The notes below the pieces were generated by a model. That model was not told the DNA's origin. It saw only the letters and a program-made list of their open reading frames with translations, and searched no databases. This document shows positions 36,486-46,550 of a stretch of 64,000 bases of DNA, in pieces. The translations under genes and the position numbers were made by a program. Each line of letters opens with the position of its first letter. Within the stretch, counting starts at the first letter, position 1. The stretch comes from Chryseobacterium polytrichastri. Lineage in GTDB: Bacteria > Bacteroidota > Bacteroidia > Flavobacteriales > Weeksellaceae. The stretch lies in NCBI RefSeq assembly GCF_900142445.1, contig NZ_FRAV01000005.1, forward strand, positions 62,001 to 126,000, given 5' to 3'.

Positions 36486-36510
36486 AAACCTGTCATTGGA
36501 GGTAAAATTG
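36486..36510 (+). repeat. 25-base direct repeat, copy 1
   Basis: Shares 20 of 25 positions with 38396-38420, with CTGTCATTGG identical in both. This copy sits just past the response-regulator stop; the other sits upstream of the DUF2490 gene. Could be a regulator site or chance. Confidence 0.4.
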
Positions 36511-36525
36511 TTATCCAGTCTCTTC

Positions 36526-37224
36526 CTAATTCAAATGCGCTTTCAAGAAATTTTTATAGGTTCTTCCTAGAGGAAGTTTATCTCCATCTTTAAGATACAC
36601 ATTACCGGTATCATAAGAACTGATGTGAGAAGACAAAACAATATATGATTTATGAATTCTGATAAACCCTAAGTTTTGAAATTTTTCCTCAAAATTAGAC
36701 ATACGCTCCAAGATCATATATTTTTTCAGAGAGGTAATAAGGATAATGTATTCTCCAAAACCCTGAATCCATTTGATATCTTCCAACAAAACTTTATTCA
36801 TGATATAATTAGATTTAAACATGATAAAATCTTCCTGCTTTTTATTCTCCACCGATTTTTTAAACTGTAAAAAATTCTTTGCCTTATCCACCGCCTTTTT
36901 AAACGTTTCAAAATCTACAGGTTTTACAAGATAATGCACAACATCTAACTCAAAAGCTTTTACAGCATATTGGGTTTCTAATGTAAGAAATATACAAAGG
37001 GGCTTGTAGGGCATTTTTTCCAAAAGCTCAATCCCATTCATATACGGCATATTGATATCCAGAATAACAAGATCTACTTTATTTTCCTGAAGGTATTCCA
37101 GCGCCTCTTCCGGGTTTTGAAATCCTTTTAAAAGATCAACATCCTCTATTTGGTTACAATACTGCTTGATAAGTTGCAACGCAGGATATTCATCATCCAC
37201 ACTTACTATGGTTAAATTGGTCAT
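36526..37224 (-). CDS. LytTR-family response regulator
   Basis: 232 residues. The receiver domain (about 4-115) has acidic Asp10-Asp11, phospho-acceptor Asp56 in LVILDINMP, Thr81 and Lys101 in YLVKPVDF. The C-terminal LytTR DNA-binding domain (about 130-232) includes FIRIHKSYIVLSSHI and DGDKLPLGRTYKNFLK. LytTR proteins bind direct repeats upstream of targets. It overlaps the sensor kinase gene by 4 bases (ATGA), so they form a two-component pair. The divergent DUF2490-CitMHS-symporter genes are the obvious targets (inference from layout). Confidence 0.93.
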   Translation of the reverse strand: MTNLTIVSVDDEYPALQLIKQYCNQIEDVDLLKGFQNPEEALEYLQENKVDLVILDINMPYMNGIELLEKMPYKPLCIFLTLETQYAVKAFELDVVHYLVKPVDFETFKKAVDKAKNFLQFKKSVENKKQEDFIMFKSNYIMNKVLLEDIKWIQGFGEYIILITSLKKYMILERMSNFEEKFQNLGFIRIHKSYIVLSSHISSYDTGNVYLKDGDKLPLGRTYKNFLKAHLN

Positions 37225-38327
37225 GATAATTTAATTTTTAAAACAGTCTGATATTGGTTATTTTCAATACTTGTAGAAAGAAAAGTAAATATTCCTGAAT
37301 ATTTCTTTTCTAAGATGCTCATTACTGCTTCATTACCCAACCCACTATTATCATCATTTACAAGGATTTTCTTTTTGGCAACGGTATTTATAATTTCAAA
37401 ATAAATTTCTTGGTTCTGTATTTTGTAACTGACTTTTATAAAACTGTCAGATTCAATTCCTATAGCGGAATGTTTCAGGGCATTTTCAAACAGGGTAAGA
37501 AAAATAGAGGGTGGAATTTCAATTAATTCTAATGTTTCTTCATCTTGGATATCAAAAGAAATCGCGAGCAGATTATTGTATTTTAATTGATATAAACCTG
37601 TAAGAGATTTTATAGAAGAAAACTCCTGTGCAATACTTATTGTTTCCTTATTGCTATCATAAATAACATATTGAAGGAGCTTACTGAGTTGCAATATAGA
37701 TTCTGATGTATTCTCTGAAGCATGAAAACTCTTTGAATAAATATTATTAAGGGTATTCAGCAGAAAATGAGGATTCAGTTTAGATTTAAGTAAATCCAGA
37801 TGTAGCTGCTCTTTTTCTTCCCCCAACTCCTGAAAATCCTGCTCTATTAAAAATTTATCTTTCGTTATTCCTAAAAACGAAGCTACAAGAATTACAATCC
37901 CCTGTTCTGTATATACATTATATAAAAATTTGGTATTGGAAAGGGTTTCATTAAAATTCATTCTAAAAACTGCAGGTTCCAGTAAAATTCTAAAAAGGCT
38001 GGATACCAAAAAGCAGATTAAAGCGTATAAAATAAACTGCGGATATTTATTCGATAAGTAAAATTGTGGAACAAGATAATAGTATACCAAATAGTACATT
38101 CCAATGTTGAAAATAATTATAAATAAAACACACCAAATCAATTCCGGAGCATCAAGAAAGTAGTTTTCGGTGAAAAAAGTAATCAAAATGAAAATAAAAA
38201 AGAAGAAAACATGCTGAAACTTCAGTAAAAAGCCCCAACGGTATTTCATTAGCATTTTCAGAATCTTGTCATTAAACAAAATCCTAAAAACCAACAGTAT
38301 AACTACAATATTTACAAGTAAAAACAT
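37221..38327 (-). CDS. LytS-type sensor histidine kinase
   Basis: 368 residues. Four or five membrane helices span about 1-155 and no large extracellular domain is seen. The His_kinase domain starts with LKSKLNPHFLLNTLNNIYSK, phospho-acceptor His187, followed by an HATPase-type C-terminus with EIPPSIFLTLFENALKHSA and GLGNEAV. Its signal could be the organic acid handled by the divergent transporters (inference). A TATATTTG box on the minus strand at 38353-38360 is a candidate promoter. Confidence 0.92.
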   Translation of the reverse strand: MFLLVNIVVILLVFRILFNDKILKMLMKYRWGFLLKFQHVFFFFIFILITFFTENYFLDAPELIWCVLFIIIFNIGMYYLVYYYLVPQFYLSNKYPQFILYALICFLVSSLFRILLEPAVFRMNFNETLSNTKFLYNVYTEQGIVILVASFLGITKDKFLIEQDFQELGEEKEQLHLDLLKSKLNPHFLLNTLNNIYSKSFHASENTSESILQLSKLLQYVIYDSNKETISIAQEFSSIKSLTGLYQLKYNNLLAISFDIQDEETLELIEIPPSIFLTLFENALKHSAIGIESDSFIKVSYKIQNQEIYFEIINTVAKKKILVNDDNSGLGNEAVMSILEKKYSGIFTFLSTSIENNQYQTVLKIKLS

Positions 38328-38352
38328 CTAAAAACTAGAATTTTCGGTCTTT

Positions 38353-38360
38353 CAAATATA
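38353..38360 (-). promoter_or_regulatory. -7 box of the two-component operon
   Basis: TATATTTG on the minus strand, 26 bases before the kinase start. It lies in the 150-base divergent region shared with the DUF2490 gene. Confidence 0.5.
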
Positions 38361-38395
38361 ACATCTTTTTTATTTCGTTATGCAGTTTACTGATA

Positions 38396-38460
38396 AAATC
38401 TGTCATTGGTTGAAAAATTAATCAGCGATTTCTTCTTCTGGATATATTTGAGAGAATAGA
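38396..38460 (+). promoter_or_regulatory. regulated promoter of the DUF2490-transporter operon
   Basis: TATATTTG at 38453-38460 lacks a TTG at standard spacing, as expected for an activator-dependent promoter. About 33 bases upstream ends the second copy (38396-38420) of the 25-base repeat with CTGTCATTGG, a candidate LytTR regulator site. Confidence 0.45.
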
Positions 38461-38477
38461 TATTAATTAAATATTAC

Positions 38478-39170
38478 ATGAAGATTAAATTAGAATTAAT
38501 TATTATTTTACTCCTCGGTTTTTGTACCTCTGCAAGTGCACAAAGTCGTGACAATTATAATATGTGGTTCCAGTATCTTATGACCGCAGAATTAACAGAT
38601 AAAAGTGCTTTAACGGCGCTGTCTCAATATCGTTCCTTTGATCTGGGGTATGATACAAGACTATTTCTGGTCACAGCATATGTAGATTATGAAGTTGCCA
38701 AAGATGTAAGACCAGCAGCAGGATTTATGTTTCTGGTTTTAAATTCTTATAATTCAGACAACTCCAAAAAGCAAAGATATGAGAAACGCCCTTTTCAACA
38801 GGTTAGTTTAGGAGGCCGTATTGGAAGAACATTAGTATCTCATCGTTTCCGTGTTGAAGAGCGTTTCATAGACAACCCGGATACGTTTCTTGTAAGGCTT
38901 CGTTATCTTATTTCCCTGAGAATCCCATTTAACAAAGCAGGAGAAAAAGAAAAGTATTATGGAATTCTGAAAAATGAAATCAGAATGAACGTAGTTAAAG
39001 AAGATCCTTTTGACAGCAACCGTATAACTGCAGGAATCGGAATAAAAACAGGAAAAAACTCTGCAATAGAAGTCGCTTTCATCAACCAGATCCAGACAGG
39101 AGCCACAAGTAATTATGGATTTATAGGATTCAGAAATAACTTTGATTGGCGCAAAAAAGAAAAAAATTAG
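38478..39170 (+). CDS. DUF2490 domain outer-membrane beta-barrel protein
   Basis: 230 residues with a signal peptide (1-21, ending ASAQ). The body opens with DNYNMWFQYLMTAELTDKSA and shows regular amphipathic strands, ending NYGFIGFRNNFDWRKKEKN; DUF2490 proteins are predicted small outer-membrane barrels. It is divergent from the LytS/LytTR pair and followed 22 bases later by a CitMHS transporter, so it may be the outer-membrane channel for the same substrate (inference). Confidence 0.82.
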   Translation: MKIKLELIIILLLGFCTSASAQSRDNYNMWFQYLMTAELTDKSALTALSQYRSFDLGYDTRLFLVTAYVDYEVAKDVRPAAGFMFLVLNSYNSDNSKKQRYEKRPFQQVSLGGRIGRTLVSHRFRVEERFIDNPDTFLVRLRYLISLRIPFNKAGEKEKYYGILKNEIRMNVVKEDPFDSNRITAGIGIKTGKNSAIEVAFINQIQTGATSNYGFIGFRNNFDWRKKEKN

Positions 39171-39192
39171 AAAACACAAAACACAATTAGTT

Positions 39193-40479
39193 ATGCTTAC
39201 ATTCCTTGGATTTTTAATGATCATCATCTTTATGGTGCTCATTATGAATAAAAAAATGACCCCGCTTACCGCCTTGGTTATCGTTCCCGTAGTTGTTGCA
39301 GTTGTTGCAGGTTTCGGCCCTGAGCTTGGAGGTATGATGAAAAATGGGGTTAAAGAAATAGCTCTTACCGGAGTTATGTTGATTTTTGCCATCCTTTACT
39401 TCAGCTTAATGATAGACACAGGATTATTTGAACCTCTTGTTAATATCATTCTGAAAGCTGTTGGAGATAACCCAATTAAAACAACTATAGGTACCGCCAT
39501 CCTTACAACACTTGTTTCTCTGGATGGAGATGGCTCTTCCACCTATATCATTGTTGTTGCTGCTATGCTACCGCTTTATAAAAAGCAAGGTTTAAATCCT
39601 TTAATACTAACCTGTATCATTATGTTGGCAGGCGGTATTATGAATATTCTTCCTTGGGGAGGTCCTACAGCAAGAGTAATGAGTTCCCTGAAATTAGGAC
39701 ATACAGAAATCTTTGTCCCTATGATTCCCATTATGGTTTTAGGAATTTTGTGGGTCATATTTGTTGCCTATATTTTAGGGTTAAGAGAAAAAAGACGCAT
39801 TGCAAAACATGGTAAATACACAAAATACAGCAATACCGATATCATTGGAGAATCAGACCCAGCCCTTCTTCGTCCGAAATTGATATGGGTAAATTTAATT
39901 CTTACCCTTATTCTTTTAACCGTAATGATCCTTGATATTGTTCCTCTTGGTATTGCCTTTATGATTGCCTTCTGTATTGCTTCTGTTATTAATTACCCGA
40001 AATTAAAAGACCAGCAAAAAATAATGTCCAAACATGCAGGGAATGCTTTATCAGTTGCAGGAATGATCTTTGGAGCAGGAATTTTCACAGGAATCCTTAA
40101 CGGATCTGGTATTATGCAGGCTATGGGAAATAGTGTGATAGAAATAATACCCAAAAGCTGGGGTGGTTCTTTGAATATCATTACAGCAGTATTCAGTGTT
40201 CCATTAACTTTCTTCCTCACCAATGATGCCTATTATTTTGGAATCCTACCCATCATTACAGCCACCGGACATCAGTTGGGTATTCCACCCGATGTACTTG
40301 GCAGAGCAAGTCTTGTGGGCCAGGCTTCTCACCTTTTAAGTCCGCTTGTTCCTTCCACTTATTTATTGGTTTCCCTTGCAGGTGTAGAATTTTCAGATCA
40401 TTTAAAATATACTTTAAAATGGGCTATCGGCTCTTCTATCATCATGCTATTGGGTGCGTTGCTATTGGGCGTTATTTAA
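39193..40479 (+). CDS. CitMHS-family citrate/organic-acid transporter
   Basis: About 428 residues from ATG 39193 (MLTFLGFL); an in-frame TTG at 39142 would overlap the DUF2490 gene and add a basic, unlikely N-terminus. About 11-12 membrane helices. SLDGDGSSTYIIVVAAMLPL and LAGGIMNILPWGGPTARV are the paired re-entrant motifs typical of CitMHS/ion-transporter superfamily proteins, which import metal-citrate or similar. It is followed by a dicarboxylate symporter with its own promoter. Confidence 0.9.
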   Translation: MLTFLGFLMIIIFMVLIMNKKMTPLTALVIVPVVVAVVAGFGPELGGMMKNGVKEIALTGVMLIFAILYFSLMIDTGLFEPLVNIILKAVGDNPIKTTIGTAILTTLVSLDGDGSSTYIIVVAAMLPLYKKQGLNPLILTCIIMLAGGIMNILPWGGPTARVMSSLKLGHTEIFVPMIPIMVLGILWVIFVAYILGLREKRRIAKHGKYTKYSNTDIIGESDPALLRPKLIWVNLILTLILLTVMILDIVPLGIAFMIAFCIASVINYPKLKDQQKIMSKHAGNALSVAGMIFGAGIFTGILNGSGIMQAMGNSVIEIIPKSWGGSLNIITAVFSVPLTFFLTNDAYYFGILPIITATGHQLGIPPDVLGRASLVGQASHLLSPLVPSTYLLVSLAGVEFSDHLKYTLKWAIGSSIIMLLGALLLGVI

Positions 40480-40501
40480 TTTAAAATAATTCATAACTTT
40501 A

Positions 40502-40529
40502 TTGCGGTCCGAATATAATTTTATTTTTG
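40502..40529 (+). promoter_or_regulatory. consensus promoter for the dicarboxylate symporter gene
   Basis: TTG at 40502-40504, 17-base spacer, TATTTTTG at 40522-40529, a full TTG-N17-TAnnTTTG. It shows that the in-frame TTG at 40502 is a promoter element and that ATG 40550 is the start. Confidence 0.7.
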
Positions 40530-40549
40530 CACCGACAAATAGTTTTGAA

Positions 40550-41755
40550 ATGAACCTGTTCCACACAAAAAAGACATTTACGGGCAAATACTTAAAAAAT
40601 CTTACACTTTATGTATTTGCCGCCATTATCGGCGGAGTACTTATGGGACATTATTTCCCTGAGCTAAGCATTAAACTTGGCGTGGTAAGTCAGTATTTTT
40701 TTATGGTGCTGGAAATGCTCATTCTGCCAATTATTTTCATGGCTGTTATTTATGGAATCTGTCATTTAGCTGAAATTAAAAATGCAGACAGAATCATCTG
40801 GCAAACCGGACTGTATTTTATTCTCACCACTTCAGTGGCTATTTTATTAGGTTTTATTTTTGGTTTTGCGGTAAAGCCAGGAGCTAATACAGGAATTGAT
40901 ATCAGTAAAATAAATACTGCCCTTCCTAAAATTGTTGATATCAACGACGATTCTCTCACCTCCGTTTTCTATCTCAACCGACACGGGATTTTCCTTATTT
41001 CATCAATTATTATTGGAGTTTCCTTGAACTTATCTAAAGGAAGAGAACATTTTCTAAAGATATTAGATGCTGGACTTAACGCTTTCTATACCGTTATCAA
41101 ATACCTGTACATGATACTTCCCTTTATTATTTTCTGTAATATCGCTTTTGGAATTTCAGTGTACGGAATCAATACCCTTTTACCGCTTAGCAAAGTAGTA
41201 GCAACGGTATATCTTGCAGATATTGTTTTCATTTTCGGAGTATTGGGATTTGTTTCTTATTTATTTAAATTTAATCTTTGGAAATTCCTTCTCAACATCA
41301 AGGAAGAAATTATTTTGGTCATTACCACCTCTTCTTCAAAAACAGCCTTTCCCATTATTTTTGAGAAAATGGAAAGTGAAGGATACAGTAGAAAAATTTT
41401 AAGATTTATTATTCCGCTGGGCTATAATTTTAATCTTGCAGGGGCCTGTATTTATCTTTCGGTAGCCTGTTGCTTTCTGATTCAATTTTATAATATTTCT
41501 TTAAGCATTAATGATTACATCTGGCTTTTCATGATTATTTCTCTTACCTCAAAAACAGCTTCTGGCGTTCCGGGTTCAGGATTTCTGGCCCTTATATTTA
41601 CACTCAACCGATTCGGAAAAATTCCTTTAACCGATATAGCTTTGCTTTACAGCGTAGACCGTTTTATGAATGAAGCAAGATCTGTAACCAATTTTATTGG
41701 CATTGCTGTTGCCGGTGCAGTGATTTCGAAGCTCAACCAATATCAAAAAAATTAA
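40550..41755 (+). CDS. dicarboxylate/amino acid:cation symporter (DAACS family)
   Basis: About 401 residues from ATG 40550 (MNLFHTKK). Eight membrane helices with the two hairpin motifs of the family: the serine-rich TTSSSKTAFP (HP1) and KTASGVPGSGF (HP2), plus PLGYNFNLAGACIYLSVA and the TM8 motif DRFMNEARSVTNFIG. The family takes up C4-dicarboxylates, glutamate or similar with H+ or Na+. Position beside CitMHS and a LytS/LytTR pair suggests a citrate/dicarboxylate utilisation module. The repeat copy C follows. Confidence 0.9.
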   Translation: MNLFHTKKTFTGKYLKNLTLYVFAAIIGGVLMGHYFPELSIKLGVVSQYFFMVLEMLILPIIFMAVIYGICHLAEIKNADRIIWQTGLYFILTTSVAILLGFIFGFAVKPGANTGIDISKINTALPKIVDINDDSLTSVFYLNRHGIFLISSIIIGVSLNLSKGREHFLKILDAGLNAFYTVIKYLYMILPFIIFCNIAFGISVYGINTLLPLSKVVATVYLADIVFIFGVLGFVSYLFKFNLWKFLLNIKEEIILVITTSSSKTAFPIIFEKMESEGYSRKILRFIIPLGYNFNLAGACIYLSVACCFLIQFYNISLSINDYIWLFMIISLTSKTASGVPGSGFLALIFTLNRFGKIPLTDIALLYSVDRFMNEARSVTNFIGIAVAGAVISKLNQYQKN

Positions 41756-41806
41756 GAGTCTGTGATGATGATATTTAATAATTGACTCGTTCATACTTTT
41801 TATTTT

Positions 41807-41986
41807 AACCACAAAATGTTTTACACTTAAGTTCATTAAAGTTAATTTAGATAAATGCTGATAAGAACACTTAAGCTGTATTGAAAATCTTTGATTTTCA
41901 CCTTATATGAAATTTATTATTTTCAACGTTTTCGACTCTTAAAACTTAAGTGATCTTACGTGTTTATAAACTTTTACACATTTTGA
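41807..41986. repeat. dispersed intergenic repeat, copy C
   Basis: Starts AACCACAAAATG and shares with copy A the hairpin GAAAATC-TTT-GATTTTC (41883-41899), the CACTTAAGTT and AACACTTAAG blocks and the flanking CTTATATGAAA. The right end (about 41970-41986) is degenerate. It lies upstream of groES. Confidence 0.6.
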
Positions 41987-42071
41987 CTTTGTTTAATTCA
42001 ACTAAATTACTCCTTCCTCTGTATTGATATTTTACCATCAGACGATTCGTGCAATTTTCAAAAAAAGAGCT

Positions 42072-42093
42072 GAAATTTTTCTGCCAAAATTTC
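42072..42093. promoter_or_regulatory. operator-like palindrome upstream of groES
   Basis: GAAATTTT (42072-42079) and AAAATTTC (42086-42093) around TCTGCC. A second TCTGCCAAAA follows at 42111. Such repeats near groESL suggest a heat-shock control site; the factor is unknown. It is not the CIRCE sequence. Confidence 0.4.
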
Positions 42094-42190
42094 ACATCTC
42101 CCAACAAAAGTCTGCCAAAACTCTCCTTTCCGTCGCTTGGCACGTATTTAGAGAATTACAACACAGAAATAATTAAAAATTAAACATATT

Positions 42191-42469
42191 ATGTCAGTAA
42201 ACTTTAAACCATTAGCAGACAGAGTTTTGATCGAGCCAATCGCTGCAGAAACTAAAACAGCTTCAGGTATTATTATTCCAGACACAGCAAAAGAAAAACC
42301 ACAAGAAGGTACAGTAGTAGCAGTAGGTCCAGGGAAAAAAGATGAGCCTACAACGGTAAAAGTAGGTGACAAAGTTCTTTATGGAAAATATTCAGGTTCT
42401 GAATTAAAACTAGACGGAAAAGATTTCTTAATCGTAAAAGAAGGAGATCTTTTAGGAGTTATTGGGTAA
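42191..42469 (+). CDS. groES: co-chaperonin GroES
   Basis: 92 residues. [20 protein letters not shown] and the mobile loop [16 protein letters not shown], followed by [15 protein letters not shown] and [14 protein letters not shown], are standard GroES. It forms the heptameric lid of the GroEL chamber in the cytoplasm. groEL lies downstream, but the usual short gap is replaced by 482 bases containing a disrupted four-helix-bundle gene. Confidence 0.98.
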   Translation: MSVNFKPLADRVLIEPIAAETKTASGIIIPDTAKEKPQEGTVVAVGPGKKDEPTTVKVGDKVLYGKYSGSELKLDGKDFLIVKEGDLLGVIG

Positions 42470-42472
42470 ACC

Positions 42473-42504
42473 GCTTCTTGCTATTGGCTTCTAGCTGATG
42501 GCTT
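42473..42504. repeat. left inverted repeat of the groESL insert
   Basis: 32 bases matching the reverse complement of 42911-42942 at about 25 positions without gaps. Both arms consist of GCTTTTGGC-like units. They frame the four-helix-bundle gene. Confidence 0.6.
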
Positions 42505-42521
42505 AATGCACGAAAATTAGT

Positions 42522-42878
42522 ATGAGAGATTTTAAAAAATTTGAAGTTTGGTAATTAAGTCATCAATTGACTTTAAAAATCTATACTTCAACTAAAACTT
42601 TTCCAAAGGAAGAAATTTTTGGATTAACCTCTCAAATCAGAAGATCATTTGCTTCAATAGGATATAATATTTCAGAAGGAAGTGGTAGAAATTCAGATAA
42701 AGAATTTGCTAATTTTATCAATATTGCTTTAGGATCATCTAATGAAGCTGAAAACCAATTAATTCTGGCTAAAGATTTAGAATATATCAACGAAAGTGAT
42801 TATCAAGATCTTTTAGAAGAATTAACCCTATTAAAAAAGAAGCTTGTTGCATTATGGAATAAGCTAAGACAAAATTAA
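42522..42878 (+). pseudogene. four-helix-bundle (23S rRNA intervening-sequence type) gene with early stop codon
   Basis: Reading from ATG 42522 gives MRDFKKFEVW, then TAA at 42552-42554, then LSHQLTLKIYTSTKTFPKEE in the same frame to the stop at 42876-42878. The family (TIGR02436-type, related to the bAvd proteins of diversity-generating retroelements) normally starts with just such an MRDFKKLEVW segment, so the stop, one base from CAA or AAA, is a nonsense change in an otherwise intact gene of 118 codons. GYNISEGSGRNSDKEFANF is the conserved helix block. A TTG at 42567 could restart translation and give 103 residues. It sits between groES and groEL, an unusual site, framed by inverted repeats. 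Confidence 0.75.
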
Positions 42879-42910
42879 AAAAAAATTAACAATAAACTTG
42901 CGAATTGCTA

Positions 42911-42942
42911 AAGCCAAAAGCCAAAAGCAAATCGCCAAAAGC
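42911..42942. repeat. right inverted repeat of the groESL insert
   Basis: Partner of 42473-42504. It ends nine bases before the groEL ATG at 42952 and would form a long stem with the left arm in the mRNA, just ahead of groEL translation. Confidence 0.6.
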
Positions 42943-42945
42943 TAA

Positions 42946-44577
<1,632 letters not shown>

Positions 44578-44605
44578 CGGTCAGCGACCGAGGCAATTTA
44601 ATATA

Positions 44606-44640
44606 CTAACCGTTCTGCTTTTGTGGAGCGGTTTTTTTTG
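44606..44640 (+). terminator. groEL terminator
   Basis: AACCGTTC (44608-44615) pairs with GAGCGGTT (44626-44633), one G-U pair, followed by a T-run. Confidence 0.88.
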
Positions 44641-44765
44641 TTTGAATATGGTTTTCCGTAAGGAAATAGTATATTTATATTTTATATTTAATGATTAATA
44701 AATAGATAGTTAAATCAAAACAACATTAGCGCAATTGTATATATTTTTTATATTGACGTAATGCG

Positions 44766-44773
44766 TAAATTTG
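44766..44773 (+). promoter_or_regulatory. -7 box of the OLD-like nuclease gene
   Basis: TAAATTTG, matching TAnnTTTG, 31 bases before the GTG start. Confidence 0.45.
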
Positions 44774-44803
44774 TATGTTAGGCAACATTATAAATAAACT
44801 CCC

Positions 44804-46501
44804 GTGATAATAAAATCTATAACTTTAAAAAATAAGTCTGAAATAAATATTGGAAAAATTTCAGTATTAGTAGGTCCAAATAATGTTGGAAAATCTCAAA
44901 CATTGAGAGATATTCAGCAAACAATGGATAATGGAAAAATGAGTCAAAAGATTTTGATTGACAAAATTACTTTTGAAACACCAACAAAATTTGAAGATAT
45001 ATTTTTTAATCTCAAAGTCACTGATAGTACAAATAATATTGGCTATAAAGTAGTAAGAGGAATAAAAAATAATCTAAGTCAAAAAGATCAATATGAGTTT
45101 AATTGGGAATCTATGAAGCAACAACTCGAGAGAGAGAAAAATATTGATTTTACTTTAGGAAACATTAGTAAATTTAAAGTTTCATTTTTAGATTCATCAA
45201 CAAGGCTTAATCTTGTAAAAACCTCGACATCATTTAATCCAGAAAAAGAAGAACCTTCAAACCTATTACAAAATTTATATATCGACAATAATAATGATAA
45301 ACTATTGAGGGACGCATTTTATAATTCTTTTGAAATGGACATAAAATTAGATTACAGCGGACTAAGAGACTTTTGTCTTCGAGTAGCTAAAGAATTCGAA
45401 GAAATTCCAGAAGATCCAAGAAAAGCATTTCCAATTTTCAATAAATATAATAAAATAGATAATCAAGGTGATGGATTTCGTAGTTTTGCAGGGATAATAT
45501 TAAGTTTGTTGTTTTCAAAAGATAGGATTATTTTACTAGATGAACCTGAGGCTTTTTTGCATCCAGCACAAGCAAGATTTTTAGGAAAATGGATTGCTGA
45601 CAATTCTGATAATTTTACTGGTCAATTATTAATTTCAACCCATAATTCAAATTTTTTAAGTGGTTTATTGCAAAGTGATAAAAAAGTAGATATATACCGA
45701 TTGAATAGAGTTGATGATAATACTTCTTTTAATCTCATTCCCTCTGAAGCAACAGAGAATCTTTCAAAATCACCAATGTTATCAAGCCAAAGAATACTTG
45801 AAGCAATTTTCCATAAAGGTGTAATAGTTTGTGAGGCTGATGCTGATAGAATTGTTTACCAGTCAGTTTCAACTCTTTTATTCAATAATCAAGAGGTTTT
45901 GTTTGTTCATTCACATAATAAACAAACCTTAAAAGATGTAGCAAAACTACTTAAAGACACAAAAATACCCGTTGGAGTTATTTGTGATATTGATTTATTA
46001 AATGATGAAACAGATTTTAAAAACCTTATTCTAAGCGTTACAAATAATACAGTTTCTGAAGCATTAACAATTAAAAGAAGAGAAATTGCAGATAGTATTA
46101 ACAATTCTAATGAAGAAGAATTACTTAAAAATATTCAAGAAAAAATAATAGAATTTCAAGAACAGCTAAAAAATGGTGAACATAGACTTGGCGGAGCCAT
46201 TGGAGCTATAAACAGAATTCGAAAAGAGACATCAAAATGGAGTATCCCAAAAAGCAATGGCATCAACGGTTTTGAGGAATCTATTCAGACAACAGTAATA
46301 TCATTAATACATGAACTTAATGAGTTAAATATTTTTCTTGTTCCAGTAGGTGAACTAGAAGGTTGGATTGATGTCGGAACAAAAAGAAAAAACAAATGGA
46401 TAATAAAAGCTTTAGATTCTATTTTCGCAGGACAAACTCCCGATAATTTACGTGACTTCGTTGGTCTTGCTATAAATAAAGTAAAAAATAACATTACCTA
46501 A
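44804..46501 (+). CDS. OLD-family ATP-dependent nuclease (ABC ATPase plus TOPRIM)
   Basis: 565 residues from a GTG start. The ABC-type ATPase half has Walker A GPNNVGKS (24-31), a signature-like FRSFAGIILSL (about 225-235), Walker B RIILLDEPEAFLHP with Glu247, and an H-loop His280 (LISTHN). The C-terminal TOPRIM half has Glu344 in VCEADADR and the acidic pair Asp395-Asp397 in CDIDLL. OLD-family proteins act in phage defence (P2 Old, Gabija GajA, PARIS AriA, retron effectors). No partner helicase or second defence gene is adjacent, so it resembles a solitary class 1 OLD. The flanks look like an acquired segment. Nuclease role is from family; target is unknown. Confidence 0.85.
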   Translation: MIIKSITLKNKSEINIGKISVLVGPNNVGKSQTLRDIQQTMDNGKMSQKILIDKITFETPTKFEDIFFNLKVTDSTNNIGYKVVRGIKNNLSQKDQYEFNWESMKQQLEREKNIDFTLGNISKFKVSFLDSSTRLNLVKTSTSFNPEKEEPSNLLQNLYIDNNNDKLLRDAFYNSFEMDIKLDYSGLRDFCLRVAKEFEEIPEDPRKAFPIFNKYNKIDNQGDGFRSFAGIILSLLFSKDRIILLDEPEAFLHPAQARFLGKWIADNSDNFTGQLLISTHNSNFLSGLLQSDKKVDIYRLNRVDDNTSFNLIPSEATENLSKSPMLSSQRILEAIFHKGVIVCEADADRIVYQSVSTLLFNNQEVLFVHSHNKQTLKDVAKLLKDTKIPVGVICDIDLLNDETDFKNLILSVTNNTVSEALTIKRREIADSINNSNEEELLKNIQEKIIEFQEQLKNGEHRLGGAIGAINRIRKETSKWSIPKSNGINGFEESIQTTVISLIHELNELNIFLVPVGELEGWIDVGTKRKNKWIIKALDSIFAGQTPDNLRDFVGLAINKVKNNIT

Positions 46502-46550
46502 CATTGTATCGGCAAAATGCGAGGTTAAATCTCAACTTTCGTCAGGATTT

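Noticed and set aside
38832-39392. 186-codon minus-strand frame across the DUF2490/CitMHS junction
   Set aside because: Antisense to two well-supported genes, with low-complexity Ile/Thr/Phe/Ser content and no motif.
40502-40549. Longer symporter start at TTG 40502
   Set aside because: It is the -33 element of a TTG-N17-TATTTTTG promoter; ATG 40550 is preferred.
42131-42170. Sigma-54-type promoter before groES (TTGGCACG at about 42136)
   Set aside because: The -24 half looks good but the GC expected at -12 is absent (reads TAGA).
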